Origin: Edolisoma coerulescens
Taxonomy: Eukaryota > Chordata > Aves > Passeriformes > Campephagidae
DNA length: 64,000 nt
Reading direction: 5' to 3'
NCBI GenBank assembly: GCA_013397115.1
Contig: VWZW01006249.1
Span: forward strand, 2,306,208-2,370,207
The position numbers and the translations under genes were made by a program. The notes beneath the pieces were generated by a model, which searched no databases, was not told the DNA's origin, and saw only the letters and a program-made list of their open reading frames with translations. Below, piece after piece: positions 25,001 to 38,400 of this stretch (within the stretch, counting starts at the first letter, position 1; the number at the start of each line of letters is the position of its first letter).

Positions 25001-28000
25001 TAAGAGAAGTCATTTTACTGCCCCGTGAAAGAAAAACACTATGAACTGTTAAAATACTACTTATGGTTATTCCTGCCAGGAAAAAGTGTGCTACTCCCAT
25101 TGCACCAGCACACCAAAGTTAAGTGCCTAATGAAACATGTTGCCTTCTCAGTGATACAACTTCGAACAGACAGGTTCTCACTACTAAGAAATCTTCAAGG
25201 GTCCCCATCAGCACCTAGTCACAAAAGCTAGAAATTTTGGTCAATAATAAGTTGCTTTAATTAAGGTTAATGTACTCAGTTTACATATTCAATTGTAGCA
25301 AATGCAATATAAATCTGAACAGTTTATTACTACCTCAGGTTTTTTAAAATTCTTAACCACCTAAACACAATCATGCTAAAATTTCTACATCATTATTTGA
25401 ATTTGCAAAAAAAGCCATTCTAAGCATGGCTGTAAGACTAACTTACTTCAGGCTTGAAGTAGAAATTATACATTGGTCACACTGAATTAGCAGTTGTCAT
25501 AGGAATGTTGGAGACCATTATTCCCTGTATGCACATGCAGCTCCTACTAACATTAACGGGGTTACCAAACACATTGAGAGGAAAGCTGGCCCATTATGTG
25601 AACATTGTTGCAAAAAGATTATCTGATTTCTCAGGCTAGATGGATGGAACAGAAGTTTTCAACGTTGATTCATTGAAGAACATGGGAAAACACACTGCTA
25701 TTAAATGAAGGTATGGCACAGAAGAGGACTGAAAGCCTGCCTTTGGAAACAAGGGGCTACAGAGAGCAGTACCATTCCCTAGGAATCCTCTGCTTCAGAG
25801 TATGGACAGGTCTGGAATGAGGCTGCTTGGACTTCATTCCGGTTTCTGCCATGGATGGATACATGGTTAACCACATGCACAACTCAATCTCTCCACAGAC
25901 CATTAGTGCCATCTAATACAGGAGCCACCTAATACAGGTGTCCAAATTAGAAGCCTGCACTCCTGATACAGTCACAGAGCCTTTAGAGGACTCCCAAACC
26001 TAACCCTGCCGCTCTCCGCTGAGTATTAATGAAGGCCAGGCTGCTGCTGCAAACACTTAAATATAACTGATTACATTTCCACTAGCAACAAAATACAGAG
26101 TGCTTTTTTAACTCTGCAGGAGGAAAAAAACACTGACTGAGGAAGTATCAAATGAAAAACCATAGAACACCTCTCATGTGAGTAATGGCACAATGGCACA
26201 GTATGCACCTGTGTCAAGGCTACCCAGGGTCACCCTTCCTGATGAATACAACTGAAAATGAAAGAACAGCTCCCTGGAAACATTACCTGCAGGGATGTCT
26301 CATCATCAGATTCTGCAGCAAAGACTTAAAACAAGGTCACGAGATTAAGAAGTGTGAAGGACAGAAAGCCAGAAGACATGGAAATGCCTATTCCTTCCTG
26401 GAGCATCTGCCACATATCTCATCCACATCCACGTGCACATCGAGGAGGAGACTGTGACTGCTGGGAAGCACTGCAGTGCCATGGCAGAGCAGAAGAACCC
26501 GAGTACGCTCTGTGTGATGCATATAGGTCAGTGGAGCATGGAAGAGGATGGGATTTCTGAAAGAGTCTTCTAAGGAACAGCTGAGGAACAGCATAGAAAC
26601 CTGTCCTATGCAGGTTTATGACAACACTAGTGCCTGAGAATTCCTAATGTATGTGCACTCAACAGCAATGAAATATCTCAGTCCCATGTCACATGAACAT
26701 TAGTGATTTTTATAGGATCTATAAAACAAGAGGATAGAAAAACCCAATATTTTAAACAGTGGAAAATCTGCCATACCCACAGAGAAACAAACAAGTTATA
26801 TATCAACCATCTGAACCAGAAATTCATCTACTGCAATAGCAGGTTTGCTCTCCTTCCCATCAGTTTGAGAAGAAATGCTGGTAACCTAAGAAGTGCAAAA
26901 TTAGGTGTACATAGATCTAGTTTTGCAACTGTTAGCTCAAGGTCCAGAACCATGGCAGAGTACTACACATTTCAAGACCAGCTCACAAAGGAATGTTTCT
27001 TGCTTTACCCAGCAAAAGGCAATTAAAGGCAGCAACTCAAAACCACAGAAAAGAGTATTATTCAGATAAGAGATGGTATAAAACCACTCTTCAATGGTAA
27101 CCAGTCCCTAAATCAGCCTTTATGGTCCTACTCATTTCTTTCCCCAATATAGAACAGAAAATAAAAATCATCACTCCCCTGCTCCTCTCAGACATTTAAA
27201 GAAAATTTTAAAATTACAAACAAATGACTTAGTACTAACAGGCAGTTAATAGACCAGTACTTAGTTGTTAACACCTGATTACAAGTCTATGTTTACCTTT
27301 TGGCTCAGCACAGGGCTATTACTCGCCCCTGGAGAGGAAAGGAAGGTTTTATGGACAGAAACAGCAAGCAGGAAGTTCTTTATATCAAAGGAGACAAACC
27401 TGTTTCTTAAAAAATCCCTGACGTACATCTCAAAACACAGAAGGCCAGGATGCTTTCTAAGGCCAGTCATTACTGTGGGGTTTACTCCAGGCTGAAAATG
27501 ACTCATCTATCCCGTTCTCTGGTGAAGTTCAGAAACTGGACAGTAGAAGGGAAAATCCTTAATCTTTATTGCTGTTCCTACATTTCTCAGTTCTTATTCC
27601 CTTCTCCTCAAGCAGGAACAGGCCATATGCTGACTAAAGGCAACCCCAGAATACATTTGAGCTAAAGATTCTACAGCATTGGCCCCATCCCCTATGTCAG
27701 GCCAGTTTCCCACACTGTCCAATGCTATCAAATCCAGTAAAACCCAACCCACATGTATAGACTATGAAAAGCAGGCAGCTTCTACCAACAGAATTTACTG
27801 GAAGTGTTACCTAGAAAAAAAAAAACTCAGGAAAAAAATTCCAGTTTTGGCTGAGAGTACAGAAGACCTAATTAAATACTTGGGTTTTTTTTTCCTTCTC
27901 TCCAGGAAAAGAGCTGAGTTAGGTCCCATCAGAGGTTTGCTGATAGAAAGAATGTTTAATGATAACACCATAGAACTCGTCTAGTTTGCTCTTACACATA

Positions 28001-28230
28001 ATGCAGACATTCTTAACTAAGAGAGGGTCTGTGAATCCGAGATAAGATTTTATCCTCTGAAGCTTCTGAAGAAATGAGTTTTCAACAGTTACCCCGTTTG
28101 TGCTGATTTTGAGTTGTGGGCTTTCATTTGAAGAGAGCACAGAGCACGCTGGGTGGCTGGAGTTTACCTCAGGACACTCAGCTATGACTCATCACAGTAA
28201 TTCTGTGACACTACTGAGCGAACAAGCACT

Positions 28231-28344
28231 CCCTGGGCAGATGGGTGGATGCCACACGTCAGTCCAGGATTTAATGACAGGAGGAATCCCTGGGCAGATG
28301 GGTGGACACCGCACATCAGTCCAGGGTTTAATGACAGGAGAAGC
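28231..28344. repeat. 57-bp tandem duplication (two copies)
   Basis: Two adjacent 57-bp copies start with CCCTGGGCAGATGGGTGGA at 28231 and 28288, and differ at about seven positions. The unit is 19 codons long, so both copies stay in the same frame of a long plus-strand open frame (28100-28693). The region is GC-richer than its surroundings. There is no similarity to a protein that I recognise. Confidence 0.88.
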
Positions 28345-31106
28345 TCGCATGCGGCAGTTCCAGGGTTTGCAATGTGCAGAACTTTGCCAAGCACATGTTC
28401 AGGAGGCTGGATGCTTCCTGGAGACACTGCTCTCAGAGCCAGAGGCTTTACTTGCACGTGCACATTTGATACATGAGATACTCCCAAATGCGCCACAGCC
28501 CAGGCTCCAGCTCCAATCAGGGTGCTCAAGCAGATTGCAATTCTGGACAAGAGTACCAAGTCTTCACATTTCGCTGTTCAAACTTCTGGGAGAAACTCAG
28601 GATGTATTCAGGGTGTTTGAGAATCAGAAGGAAAGGAAAAGGCAGAAGGACAGTTACATACCCCAGTTTCTCTCCTGCTGCAGTTCAGCTTAAGCTGAAA
28701 GACTACATCTGATCTTCCCACAGCAGCTACTAAAAACATTCCTGCCAAAACCAAAACTCATCTCTCTGCTGATGTGAGATAAGAAAAGCAAGTAACACAC
28801 AGGGGTAAGACAAATAAAAAGAGACAAAATGAAAAATTAATTTTCTAAAAGATGGCAGTCAAGATGGATTGCCCTCAGACACAAGGTGGGACCTTAGAGA
28901 CACAAGTGGCAATTGCATGTGTGACTAAGTGCAAGAGGCACATGGATAGGGCTGATACTGACTGTGGGGAAGTCAACAGCAAAAGCCTCGTACAACACAA
29001 GATTAAGTTCTCAAATGAGTAGGATTCTTGTACATATAAAAATTCAGGGATCTTTATTTATTACAGAAAAGCATAATTTTCTCGACAGATTTTCATGAAA
29101 ATGCTTCTTGTGTAATTCAAGAGGGTTTTCTCTGAGAGACCTCCTGATTTACACTGCTCTAATAGATGACACTGCCACAGAAAGTAACTGGACATGCATT
29201 CTTTTTGGTGATTTCAGTCTGTCAACATCTGTTAAGACTGACTTCATTTAAAACAAAACTTTCTTTGGGCAAATACATTTTTGCCATCAACTAGAATTCT
29301 TTCACATAACTGCAGTCAGAACTTGCACTGACAAGCCTGAAAATTTTATAATTAAACCAAAATATGTATACACACAGGTAGAACAAAGATAGCAGAGTGA
29401 CAGCAGAGTCTGTTTTGTGGTTTTGTTTGGGGATTTTTCCCCTCGATTGTCATGCAAGGATGTTACTTTCTGACACACATACACAGCAATGCACAGCTGT
29501 TCTCCATGAGCCTGGATTCTACAGTTGAATATCCTCAAAACAATCTTGGGTAGCACAAGTCTCTTTTTTTTTTCCCCCATACTAAATTCTATAAGCCAAA
29601 ATAAAACAAGACAACCAGTTTGCTCTGTCAACATCTGTGGTGGACACAGTCCACTGTGCTCCATTTCATGCAGCATGATTGTTTGCATCACCTCCAGACT
29701 ATCTTGGAAATGAGCCAAAAGTAATTTTTGTTGCTCATTCCATTATTTTCTGTAGTCACAATAAAATATGATGAGACTCATTTTCAGAAATTTTAAATAG
29801 AGAGGAATTACTATCAACAGACATTAAACATCTCACATTACACATCGACTGGTTGGCCCCTGCACACGTGGTGCAAGTGTATCACTGCAGTGTACACAGC
29901 TCTGGAGGTGTAGGTTGCAGCTGTCCACAGGGACACAATTATTTCCAGAGATCATTATTCTGCTACAGTTAACGTACAACAGAATAGAATGAAATCAGCT
30001 TGCTGTAGAGTTTGCCTTTCCTGATTTTGGCTTTTCTGTTTCTGGGACCGCTACTGTTACTCCTCTGAGATTTAGCAGCACATTGCTCACAGCCTGAGGA
30101 GCAGAAAGCACATGGCACACGATAAACAACCAAACACACTTTGCACATTATTCTAGTAGGTGGGTCAGAGGCACTCTCACCTTGCTTTTAAACAAAGAAA
30201 CATAAACCAGTGGGGCTTATAACTAGTTCTTAACCACAATGTATCTTACATACCAAGTGGGAACCCTGCAGGAAGACTGAAATCAGCCCATTAGACACAC
30301 CACTACCTTCAACAAGACTTTTATTTCTGACCCAGCATTCTTTCCCTGCACTCAGCAAAAAGATAAAGCCTTTCTTGTAGGGAAAAAAATACCCTTTAAA
30401 ATTATAATATTCTCTAATTCTCACAATTGTCGACAGAAAGTGTTCCAGTGGCCTTTGGGACTGAGAAATTTGACCTGCAGTTACAGGTTCTTTTCTTACT
30501 TTGATCCAAAGTGCCTCAAATGGCCTAATTAAACCTATCCAGTAAGTGTCATAAGGGCTGTCTCTTGCTCTGTTGTACCTCAGAGGAAAAAAGAAAGCAT
30601 GAACATCATATTCGACAAAAGGCACGCAAGCACTCTGTTCCGTACACTGGACAGGGACCTTCTATATTTCATTGTTTTGATGCTGACAGTTAAGTGCAAA
30701 CTACCTATAATTGTAACAGAAATCTCTTAAGGTTACTAAGGTTACGAACACCAGAACATTAAAAAAAAAATTTTAATCTATTTTGTCTGTATTTTGACGT
30801 TTAAAGAAGTAGCAATGAAAATACCATTAATACACATTTAACAGACATAGAATAGCTACTCCCCTAAATAAGAGAAAGTTATTTGGCTTGGATGAGCCAT
30901 CTCTGTTAAAATGATAGTCCTTAACCCTTCCTACTCAAACACACCCTAGAGTTGATTTGTATTGATTCTGCATTCTCCTGCCTCTAAAAAAACATTCAAA
31001 AAAAATCACACTAAAATTAAAACCTAACTGGACATAAATATAAATAACTGCTTCAGTCATCCGTAGTCCCTTTTACTCACGTCAGCTCCCAGATAATGTT
31101 CTAGAA

Positions 31107-31172
31107 GTCACAGAAAAATCTAGGTTGGAAGGAAGGTAGCTAGTCCAGCTTGCTGATCAAAGCCTAATGCTA
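31107..31172 (-). mobile_element. Possible old CR1 3' end, antisense
   Basis: The sequence AGTCACAGAAAAATCTAGGT, TGGAAGGAAGG and AGTCCAGCTTGCTGATCAAA resembles a degraded antisense CR1 terminus. It is short and has many differences from the usual form. Confidence 0.45.
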
Positions 31173-31406
31173 AAACCACCATAACACATCATCATTTTAT
31201 AGTAAAATTACCAGGCAACTAAAGCATGTGCTTACACCCAGAATTTTTATTTCTTGCACAGAATCATGAAATAAGAAATTTTCATTGGTAGTAATTCCTG
31301 TTAAGTTTATAACGTAATTCAGGTGTGGGGAAAGGGCTTATATACTGCTCCCTTCCTTCCCAATCCAAGATACTCCCCAATGATAGCTGTGTGTTCTGAT
31401 TTGTGC

Positions 31407-31904
31407 GGCCTCACCTCGAGTCCTGTGAGCAGTTTTGGGTGCCACAGCGTAAGAAAGACCTGAAGCTATTCCAGAGTGTCCAGAGGAGGCTATGAAGATG
31501 GTGAAAGGTCTGAAGAGGCCACGTGAGGAGCGGCTGAGGGCCCGTGGCCTGTTCGGCCCGGAGGAGGCTGAGGGGAGCCCTCAGTGCAGGCACTGCTTCC
31601 TCGTGAGGGAACCAGAGGGGCAGGCCCTGATCTCTGCTCCGTGGTGACCGTGACAGGGCTCGAGGGAAGGGCCTGAAGTTGTGTCAGGGGAGGTTTAGGT
31701 TGGGTATTAGTGAAAGGTTCTTCCCGCAGAGGGTGGTTGGGCACTGGAACAGGCTCCCCAGGGCAGTGGTCACGGCAGCAGCCGGACAGAGCCCAGCGCT
31801 CTCAGGCACAGGGTGGGACTGCTGGGGTGCCCTGTGCAGGGCTGGGAGATGCACTCGATGATCCTTGTGGGTCCCTTCCAACTCAGGATATTCTGTGATT
31901 ATAT
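31407..31904 (+). mobile_element. CR1 LINE 3' fragment, about 500 bp, the longest in the window
   Basis: The fragment begins near the CR1-typical CCTCACCTCGAGTCCTGTG and contains GAGGAGCGGCTGAGG and GGGCACTGGAACAGGCTCCC. It ends in GGGTCCCTTCCAACTC, then TTCTGTGATTATAT, the usual CR1 3' end. It is truncated at the 5' side, as nearly all CR1 copies are. It carries no intact reverse transcriptase. The preserved motifs suggest a fairly young copy. Confidence 0.92.
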
Positions 31905-34900
31905 AAACTGACACTCACTTTCAGGAATGCCATGATCAAGACAGAATCAAACCCAGATATTATTTACAAAAGGAGGAGTAGTTTAAGACAGGAATCCAAG
32001 GGAATGTACGCTCAAGAAAGAGAGGCTTAAAGAATACATTCTTTGGGATGAGAAACAGAGCTATGAGCTTTCTCTATTCTGAAAATACATTCAGATTAAA
32101 ACATCAAAAGCTTTTTCAAAATCACATTTTAAATTTAGTTAAAGTAGTGGGTAAATCTTAATTGACTAGACTTAGTTCTCTAGAATTTAATGATACTAAG
32201 CAGACAAAATTGAAATGGCTGTAAAACACTTATCAGATGACTGTGAAGGTCAAAATAGTACATTTCACTCTCAGTTTTCATGGATATTATGTAACTCATC
32301 TGAAATTCTACTCTTAAAGCAAAAAGTGTTTTATAAAATGTTCCTCCTTCCTCCTCTCCGACAGTTAGAAAAAGAGCAAGGGAGAAATCAGATTTGCATG
32401 GAATTAATTCTGACTCATTAAATGAAACTTTTTAAGAGTCAGTGAAACAGTATTCACCTATTACAGCTCATCAACTCAAAAAAATTCAGCCTCCCAGGTA
32501 AGGCAGATGCATTGTTTCTCAAAAACCTCCCTCTGCACTCACAGGGGTCATCACTCGTAACTCCAATTCACACATTTTATAAGCCTTCATTCAGGGCAAA
32601 GCATTAGGAAGCAAAAGTATTTCATAGCGATCTGTTTCCTACTATCCACATCACATTTCTCAGTGTAACAAGAATTTACCTGTCTTAATGAGGAATGAAC
32701 TTTTCATTAGTCAAATAACCTTCCTCACAATTACCAAGCAAAACAGAATCATCAGCTAGGGTGAATTTGGGAAGAGAAAACAGATGCACTAATTATCTCT
32801 AGCAGATCCCCTGTGAGCTTCCTATGGGCCACTTCCATTTGCTGTGTATCTCATGCCCATAAACCAGAGGCAGTGCGATATCCCTACAGGGAGTTTGTTC
32901 TCTGCAGTAAATCATGAAGGAGTAAAATTCAGATAATAGTTCCTTTCATCACTATTGCAGTCTGAAATAGAACCTAATAATGAATTAATTCCAGCAATTT
33001 ATGGTATTTTTATATTTTTAGACACAACTTGCTAGTGAAATATTCAAATTGTGGAAAGACAACAGTTACTTCAGCAGACCTACCTTTGCACTGTGTGCAA
33101 AAACCCCCTACAGATCATACTGAGGTGAGCATTAGGCTTTAACAATCTGAAATTTCCTTCTTTTTTGCTGTGGTGAAGGTAGAAATAGAAAAGAAACCTC
33201 ATTCATCTACATATGTGTATACAGCACACAATGAACCTACTGTTAAACCAAAGGCACTCATTTTGTGAGAACTGTACGGAAGCCAAAGTCCAGGTGCAAA
33301 AAGAACAATTTCAATATATATCCCCATGACTCAGTGATCCTAAAAATTCAATATAACACATTTATCCTATTCCTTGTTATCAGCAAGGGTGGCCATCCCT
33401 TGGTGTTTAAACTAAAGAAAAATAGGAGAAAGCATAAAGCTACCTCATCAAAATGAGGTCTGAGTTTTAAAATGGGTAATTAGACCCACATATATAACCA
33501 TTAGAGAGACAGAACTCCGCCAATACCAGGCAACTCAGATCAGATTTCAAAGCAACTGCTTCAAGGTAAATTGTGTTATAAGTATCACCAAGAGGACAGA
33601 TATACAATAGCACAAAACCCCTTGTAAACATTCTAGAAAAGATACATATTCAGTTGAAGCCAAAGGATTTGAACTGCCTGGAATTAATTTTAAATGTATC
33701 AGACTTCCCCCCATCCCTTTTCTGTTTTTATTTCTTAGCTGCAAATTAAAATAAAAATAAAAAGAAAATATAGCCTTCAGATGTATATGGGCAGCTCTGC
33801 TTTGGACAAGTAGCACTTCATGGTCTCTTTAGCCTCTTTACTGAGATGTTAATACAAACAAATGGCAAATTTCCAGACAGTAAATTGCTTTTATTTCCAC
33901 TTACCTCACCAGCAATAGCAGAGCTCTCTACTCTTCCTAGAAGATAGAGTTTTCTGCTGTTTATGTTGCTCTTTTTGCCCTTGGAGTGGGGACAGCTCAG
34001 GTCTCTTGACCTGAGAACCCTTTGTTGGTTGGGTCTTTGCAATGACCTGAATTTGGCACTGTCAAGTTCTTTCCCGGGCTCTTCACCACTACAACTCCAA
34101 CCCAACCTTACCAGACGTGCAGTCTGATCACAGTCTCAATCTAGTAGTTCAGAGAGGTACTGTCACCTACTGAATAAATACAAAATGCGTTAAATCTTCA
34201 ATTCTGTGATTAAGTAATCCTGCCTCTGCAGGCCCTCTTTAAGGTCTCTAGTCAATACTTTTGAAGCAGCAATCTCCAACTCTTTTTTCCTAAAATTTTC
34301 TAGGGGTGCACTGTGAGGCACCTCACAGAAAGGGAGTATTTCGGCCCACAGTGTGCCAAAGGTATTTCCCAGTGGCAATCCCCAGAGGAAAACGCAAGGT
34401 GCTTCCTCTCCCACGGCTGCAGTGCTGGGTTTGTGCTGACTGCCACCAGCCCTGTCTGTGCTCAGCGAAGAGGAAAGTCATTCAGAAAGACTTCACTCAA
34501 GTCACCTGAAGTAAAGCTCTAACTGGGGAGGGTCTCACTGTAAGAACTGCTTTGACCAGGACCATAGCCATAACAAATGGGCACTTCTGAAGGGAACAGA
34601 GGCCATTTTGTAGGGCTGTGCAATGGGAGGAAACCACTGGCCCATAAAGGGAAGACTTCCATCTGCTTCTGCATAAGAAAACACCAAAAAGGAACAGACT
34701 CTTCCGTTTATCACGTGCTTCTCTCAGTATTATGTGGGCTAAGATTCAGCCCCCTGAAGCAACACCATCCAGGACATTTCATGTTCACCAAGGACAGCTA
34801 CTAGAGCTTTGAGAATGACTTATCAGAATCACAGCTCTCTGCCAGGATTAAGGACTTCCATGAAACAGAAGAAAGAAAGAAAGAAGAACAGTGTTCTGTC

Positions 34901-35474
34901 AGTTTGGATTGCTCCAGGCACATGCTGCTCTGTAACACGGCAGGAAAAGTCCTGTGTCATCTCTAACGATGGCTCAGCAGAAAACACTGTGAGGGAACCT
35001 AACAGCAGCAAATACAAAGTAAATAAGCCATTGGTAATGATGAAAAATATTTTTAAAAGTAAGTGGCTTGTGACTATTATATAGACCTTTCTGAGATACT
35101 ATGCTAGCTGCTTAATCACATTTTGCAAGAGAATAACAAACAACTGGCAAGAAACACTGTATTTGAAGAAAAGAAGATGGAAGAGAGAACTTTATCCAAA
35201 CGAAGTTATTAAAATGGTATTTTCCTTATTTCATGTGAAAAGCCTGTGTTACAACTTTTAAGTCAGGCTGAAGTGTTATATGAACTTTAACTCGATCTGG
35301 CACAAACCATGATAGAATTTCTACATTTTTAAATAAATTTTCCTTTTTTTAAAGTAGCTTGAAGTTGCAAAAAAAATTAGCACAAGCTTTAGAGTCAATT
35401 ATTTCAACATTGGGGGTGGGGGGAGGAATAAATACATTTCTCAACTTAAAAGTTTACAGGTTTGCCAGTCTTAT

Positions 35475-35499
35475 TTCACACACACACACATACACAGAG
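35475..35499. repeat. (CA)n microsatellite
   Basis: About eight CA units, broken once by a T. Confidence 0.85.
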
Positions 35500-38400
35500 A
35501 ATTCTAGTTCTAATAATGTTGCTAATGAATGGATAGTTGCTTATTTAAAAGCACTCTCAGATTGTGACTGCATGAATCTCAGCTATAGCACAGTCTTCTT
35601 GTATAAACACCAGTCCTGTTTCTCACTTAGGAACTTTTTTCTCAAAATTGTACTTTATTATTTAAATGAGAGGTATAAAAATGTGACAATGTAAAACACT
35701 ATTGGGAAGTGGCTGGAGAACAGTTGCTTTGCTCTGTATCTTCTACCTTCAGAATGGAAATCTGAAGCAAAGAAAGATTGACCCATAATAGCAGTTAATG
35801 AATATATAAGTAGGCTGCAATTAATTAAGCAGATACGCTGCTTTTTAAAACTTCCCTTCTGTATTACAGTCTTCCTTTTTATCTCATTTTGCTCAGTCCA
35901 ACTCTTCTGACAGCTATTGACAGCAATAGCCAAAAATACCACAGGTTTTCCTACAGAAACCCTACCAACAGTGACTGCTAAATCCAGTGGTGCATGTCAA
36001 TTTGATGACTCATGCCTCTTATTTCATTTTAATCTCCTTTCCTTTCATGTTGATGAACTGAAGTTTTACAGTTTCATTACAGCCTTCTCCCCTGCCTCTT
36101 CCATATACCTAAGACTAAGTAGGACAAGTAGAAAAGCCCCCACTAGCTGTCACTGGCAGCGTTTGTGCTGTTGTGATAGCAGGCTTTAACAATTCATAAT
36201 ATCTCTAAAGCTTCAACAAAAGGAACAGAGACAGGAACAACTCTCAGTAATGCCACTCTGCTTGCCACAGAGTAGTAGGGTTTAAGAAAGAATTATCCTG
36301 TTTTCTCTTTCCTCTTGCTTCCTTCCCTACAATGCTGAAGTCTGTAAAAATGAGAATAGTCACATTCGCATTTTAAGTCATGCACTAAACAGAAGCAAAA
36401 CAGACATTCAAATCTAAGACTGAAGTGTTTGATATTTGTGATATTTTTACTTTCCTGCTCAAACAGAATGACTGCACTTGTGGCTATGATTAAGGCTTTT
36501 CTGTCCTTTATTCAAGATGACCATGCCAGATTGTTTTTTCATTAATCATTTAAAGGTTATACCAGTTTCTCTTGCCATGTGTTTTGGCAGAGACTGGAAC
36601 TCAACTCGGACAGATATTTCTATTACACATTTCTATTAAGCATCTGCAGCTGCCTCGGACTTAGATTAAACACAGCGATATGAACTCCTGTGTGCAAGCA
36701 GGCCTCCGAAATACACCATATTCTTAAAGAGAAAAAACCAACCAAACAAACAACCAAATCCCAAAGTTCCTAGAAATTATGGTACTTCTTTCAGGACTAG
36801 TAGTGCTAAACCAACTCCTATGCACAGCTATAATTTAAGAGGTGGTGGGATCTAAAAATTTACTCTCATGCTGATTGATATTCTTTGACATTTGTGAACT
36901 TACACCTACAAATGGGCAAAGCTACAACTGTAACATGAACACAGTTCTCATTCATCCAAATAAACGTGAGAGGATAAAACTGAGTCCATGACATACTAGA
37001 GTATGGTATGTGTTTTCCAAAGTAAACCAAAGCTGGTCTAGGCACTTTGACATTTATGAATTTATACTTCCCACTCAGTCCTTACTCAATGATCTAGCCA
37101 CCCACAGTAAGCAAGTCATAGGTGAATGAGTGAATGTGAAAGATAAGAGCACTTCTTCACAGAAAATTAGGATATTTGGTTTTTAAAATATTATTTACAA
37201 TACAGTTAGGGTCTGACACCCAAATTAATTCCAGTTTTGCTTTTTTACTATGCTGCAATGAAAAACAACTTAAACTCTGAAAATGTCAGGTAATTGTCAA
37301 GCTATATTTAACTACCACGTTTCACTTATAAGGAAACAGCAATTTGAATAAACAGATGGTGTTGCTATGGGGTTGCCATCACAAGCAGAAGCTCACATTT
37401 AACTCTGAAAATGGCAGATACAAAGGACAAGAAAATGATACGCAGTCCTGGGCACTTCTGGAAGTAAAACCACGGTTATACTAAATCTTTGTTTACTTCA
37501 TTTCTGCACTCAATAACACAGTTTTACTGTTATGATCACTTGATGCCTAATAACTAAATAAGAACTCATAATATTAATAATATTAATCCTCAAATAATAT
37601 CAGGAGTATTTGCATCCCTATCTCCCTTGCTCCCTCCCCTGAAATTCCTGGGAAAGTGAATGTACAATTTTGGTTACTTCCTCAAATCATTTATGTAGCT
37701 GGGAATCTATTGAAAATAGATTGTCATGTTATTTCAGGAACAAGGATGCTACTAGCCAGCTAATGGATTTAGTCAATGTTATTGAAATGTTGGAATAAAG
37801 ATTTTTAAAAGGCTCTCAGAATAAAGAAATGGGCAGAGTATTCCAGTTCATCCAAAGAAATGCAAATAGAAGGACTCTTTAGATATTTATGATACCTGGC
37901 ATTACTTGTATAAGGAGTTGAACTTTACTGAAACTGGACATCGCATTAGGAGGGAGGCACTGTCTTATTTCCAAGAATTGCTTTAAAACTACAACAGCTA
38001 GAAATTTTTCTAGACTACAACAGGATTTTCATCTGTTTAAACACTCAAATAACATTAAATTAAATAATTTAAACATGCAAACAATTTAAACATTCAAATT
38101 CCAAATTAGTACCAAGAGGAATGAAAAGGGAAGCACGGACAATTTCATCAGCTGCTTATGTAAGTTAATCATTGCTCAAGAACGCTGAAGGTAATTTTGA
38201 CACTATACTTGTGGATTACTTTGAGATTTGGAAAGTGGTTGGTTGTTGAATTTCATTTTGACCTTGTTTGTATTTCACTCACTTACACAAAATCTAGTAT
38301 AAGTGAGTATTATATTCATATATATACTATGTGTATATCACATGTGTATCACATTACACATGTAATAAAATCACAGGTGTAACCAAACAGTTCAGCAGTA

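Noticed and set aside
29302..29718. A 138-codon minus-strand open frame
   Set aside because: The composition is ordinary for chance frames, includes homopolymer-encoded stretches, and resembles no family I know.
30230..30625. A 131-codon minus-strand open frame
   Set aside because: No domain, no splice or promoter context, and no protein-like periodicity.
31490..31914. Overlapping open frames on both strands
   Set aside because: They lie inside the CR1 3' fragment, which is non-coding terminal sequence.
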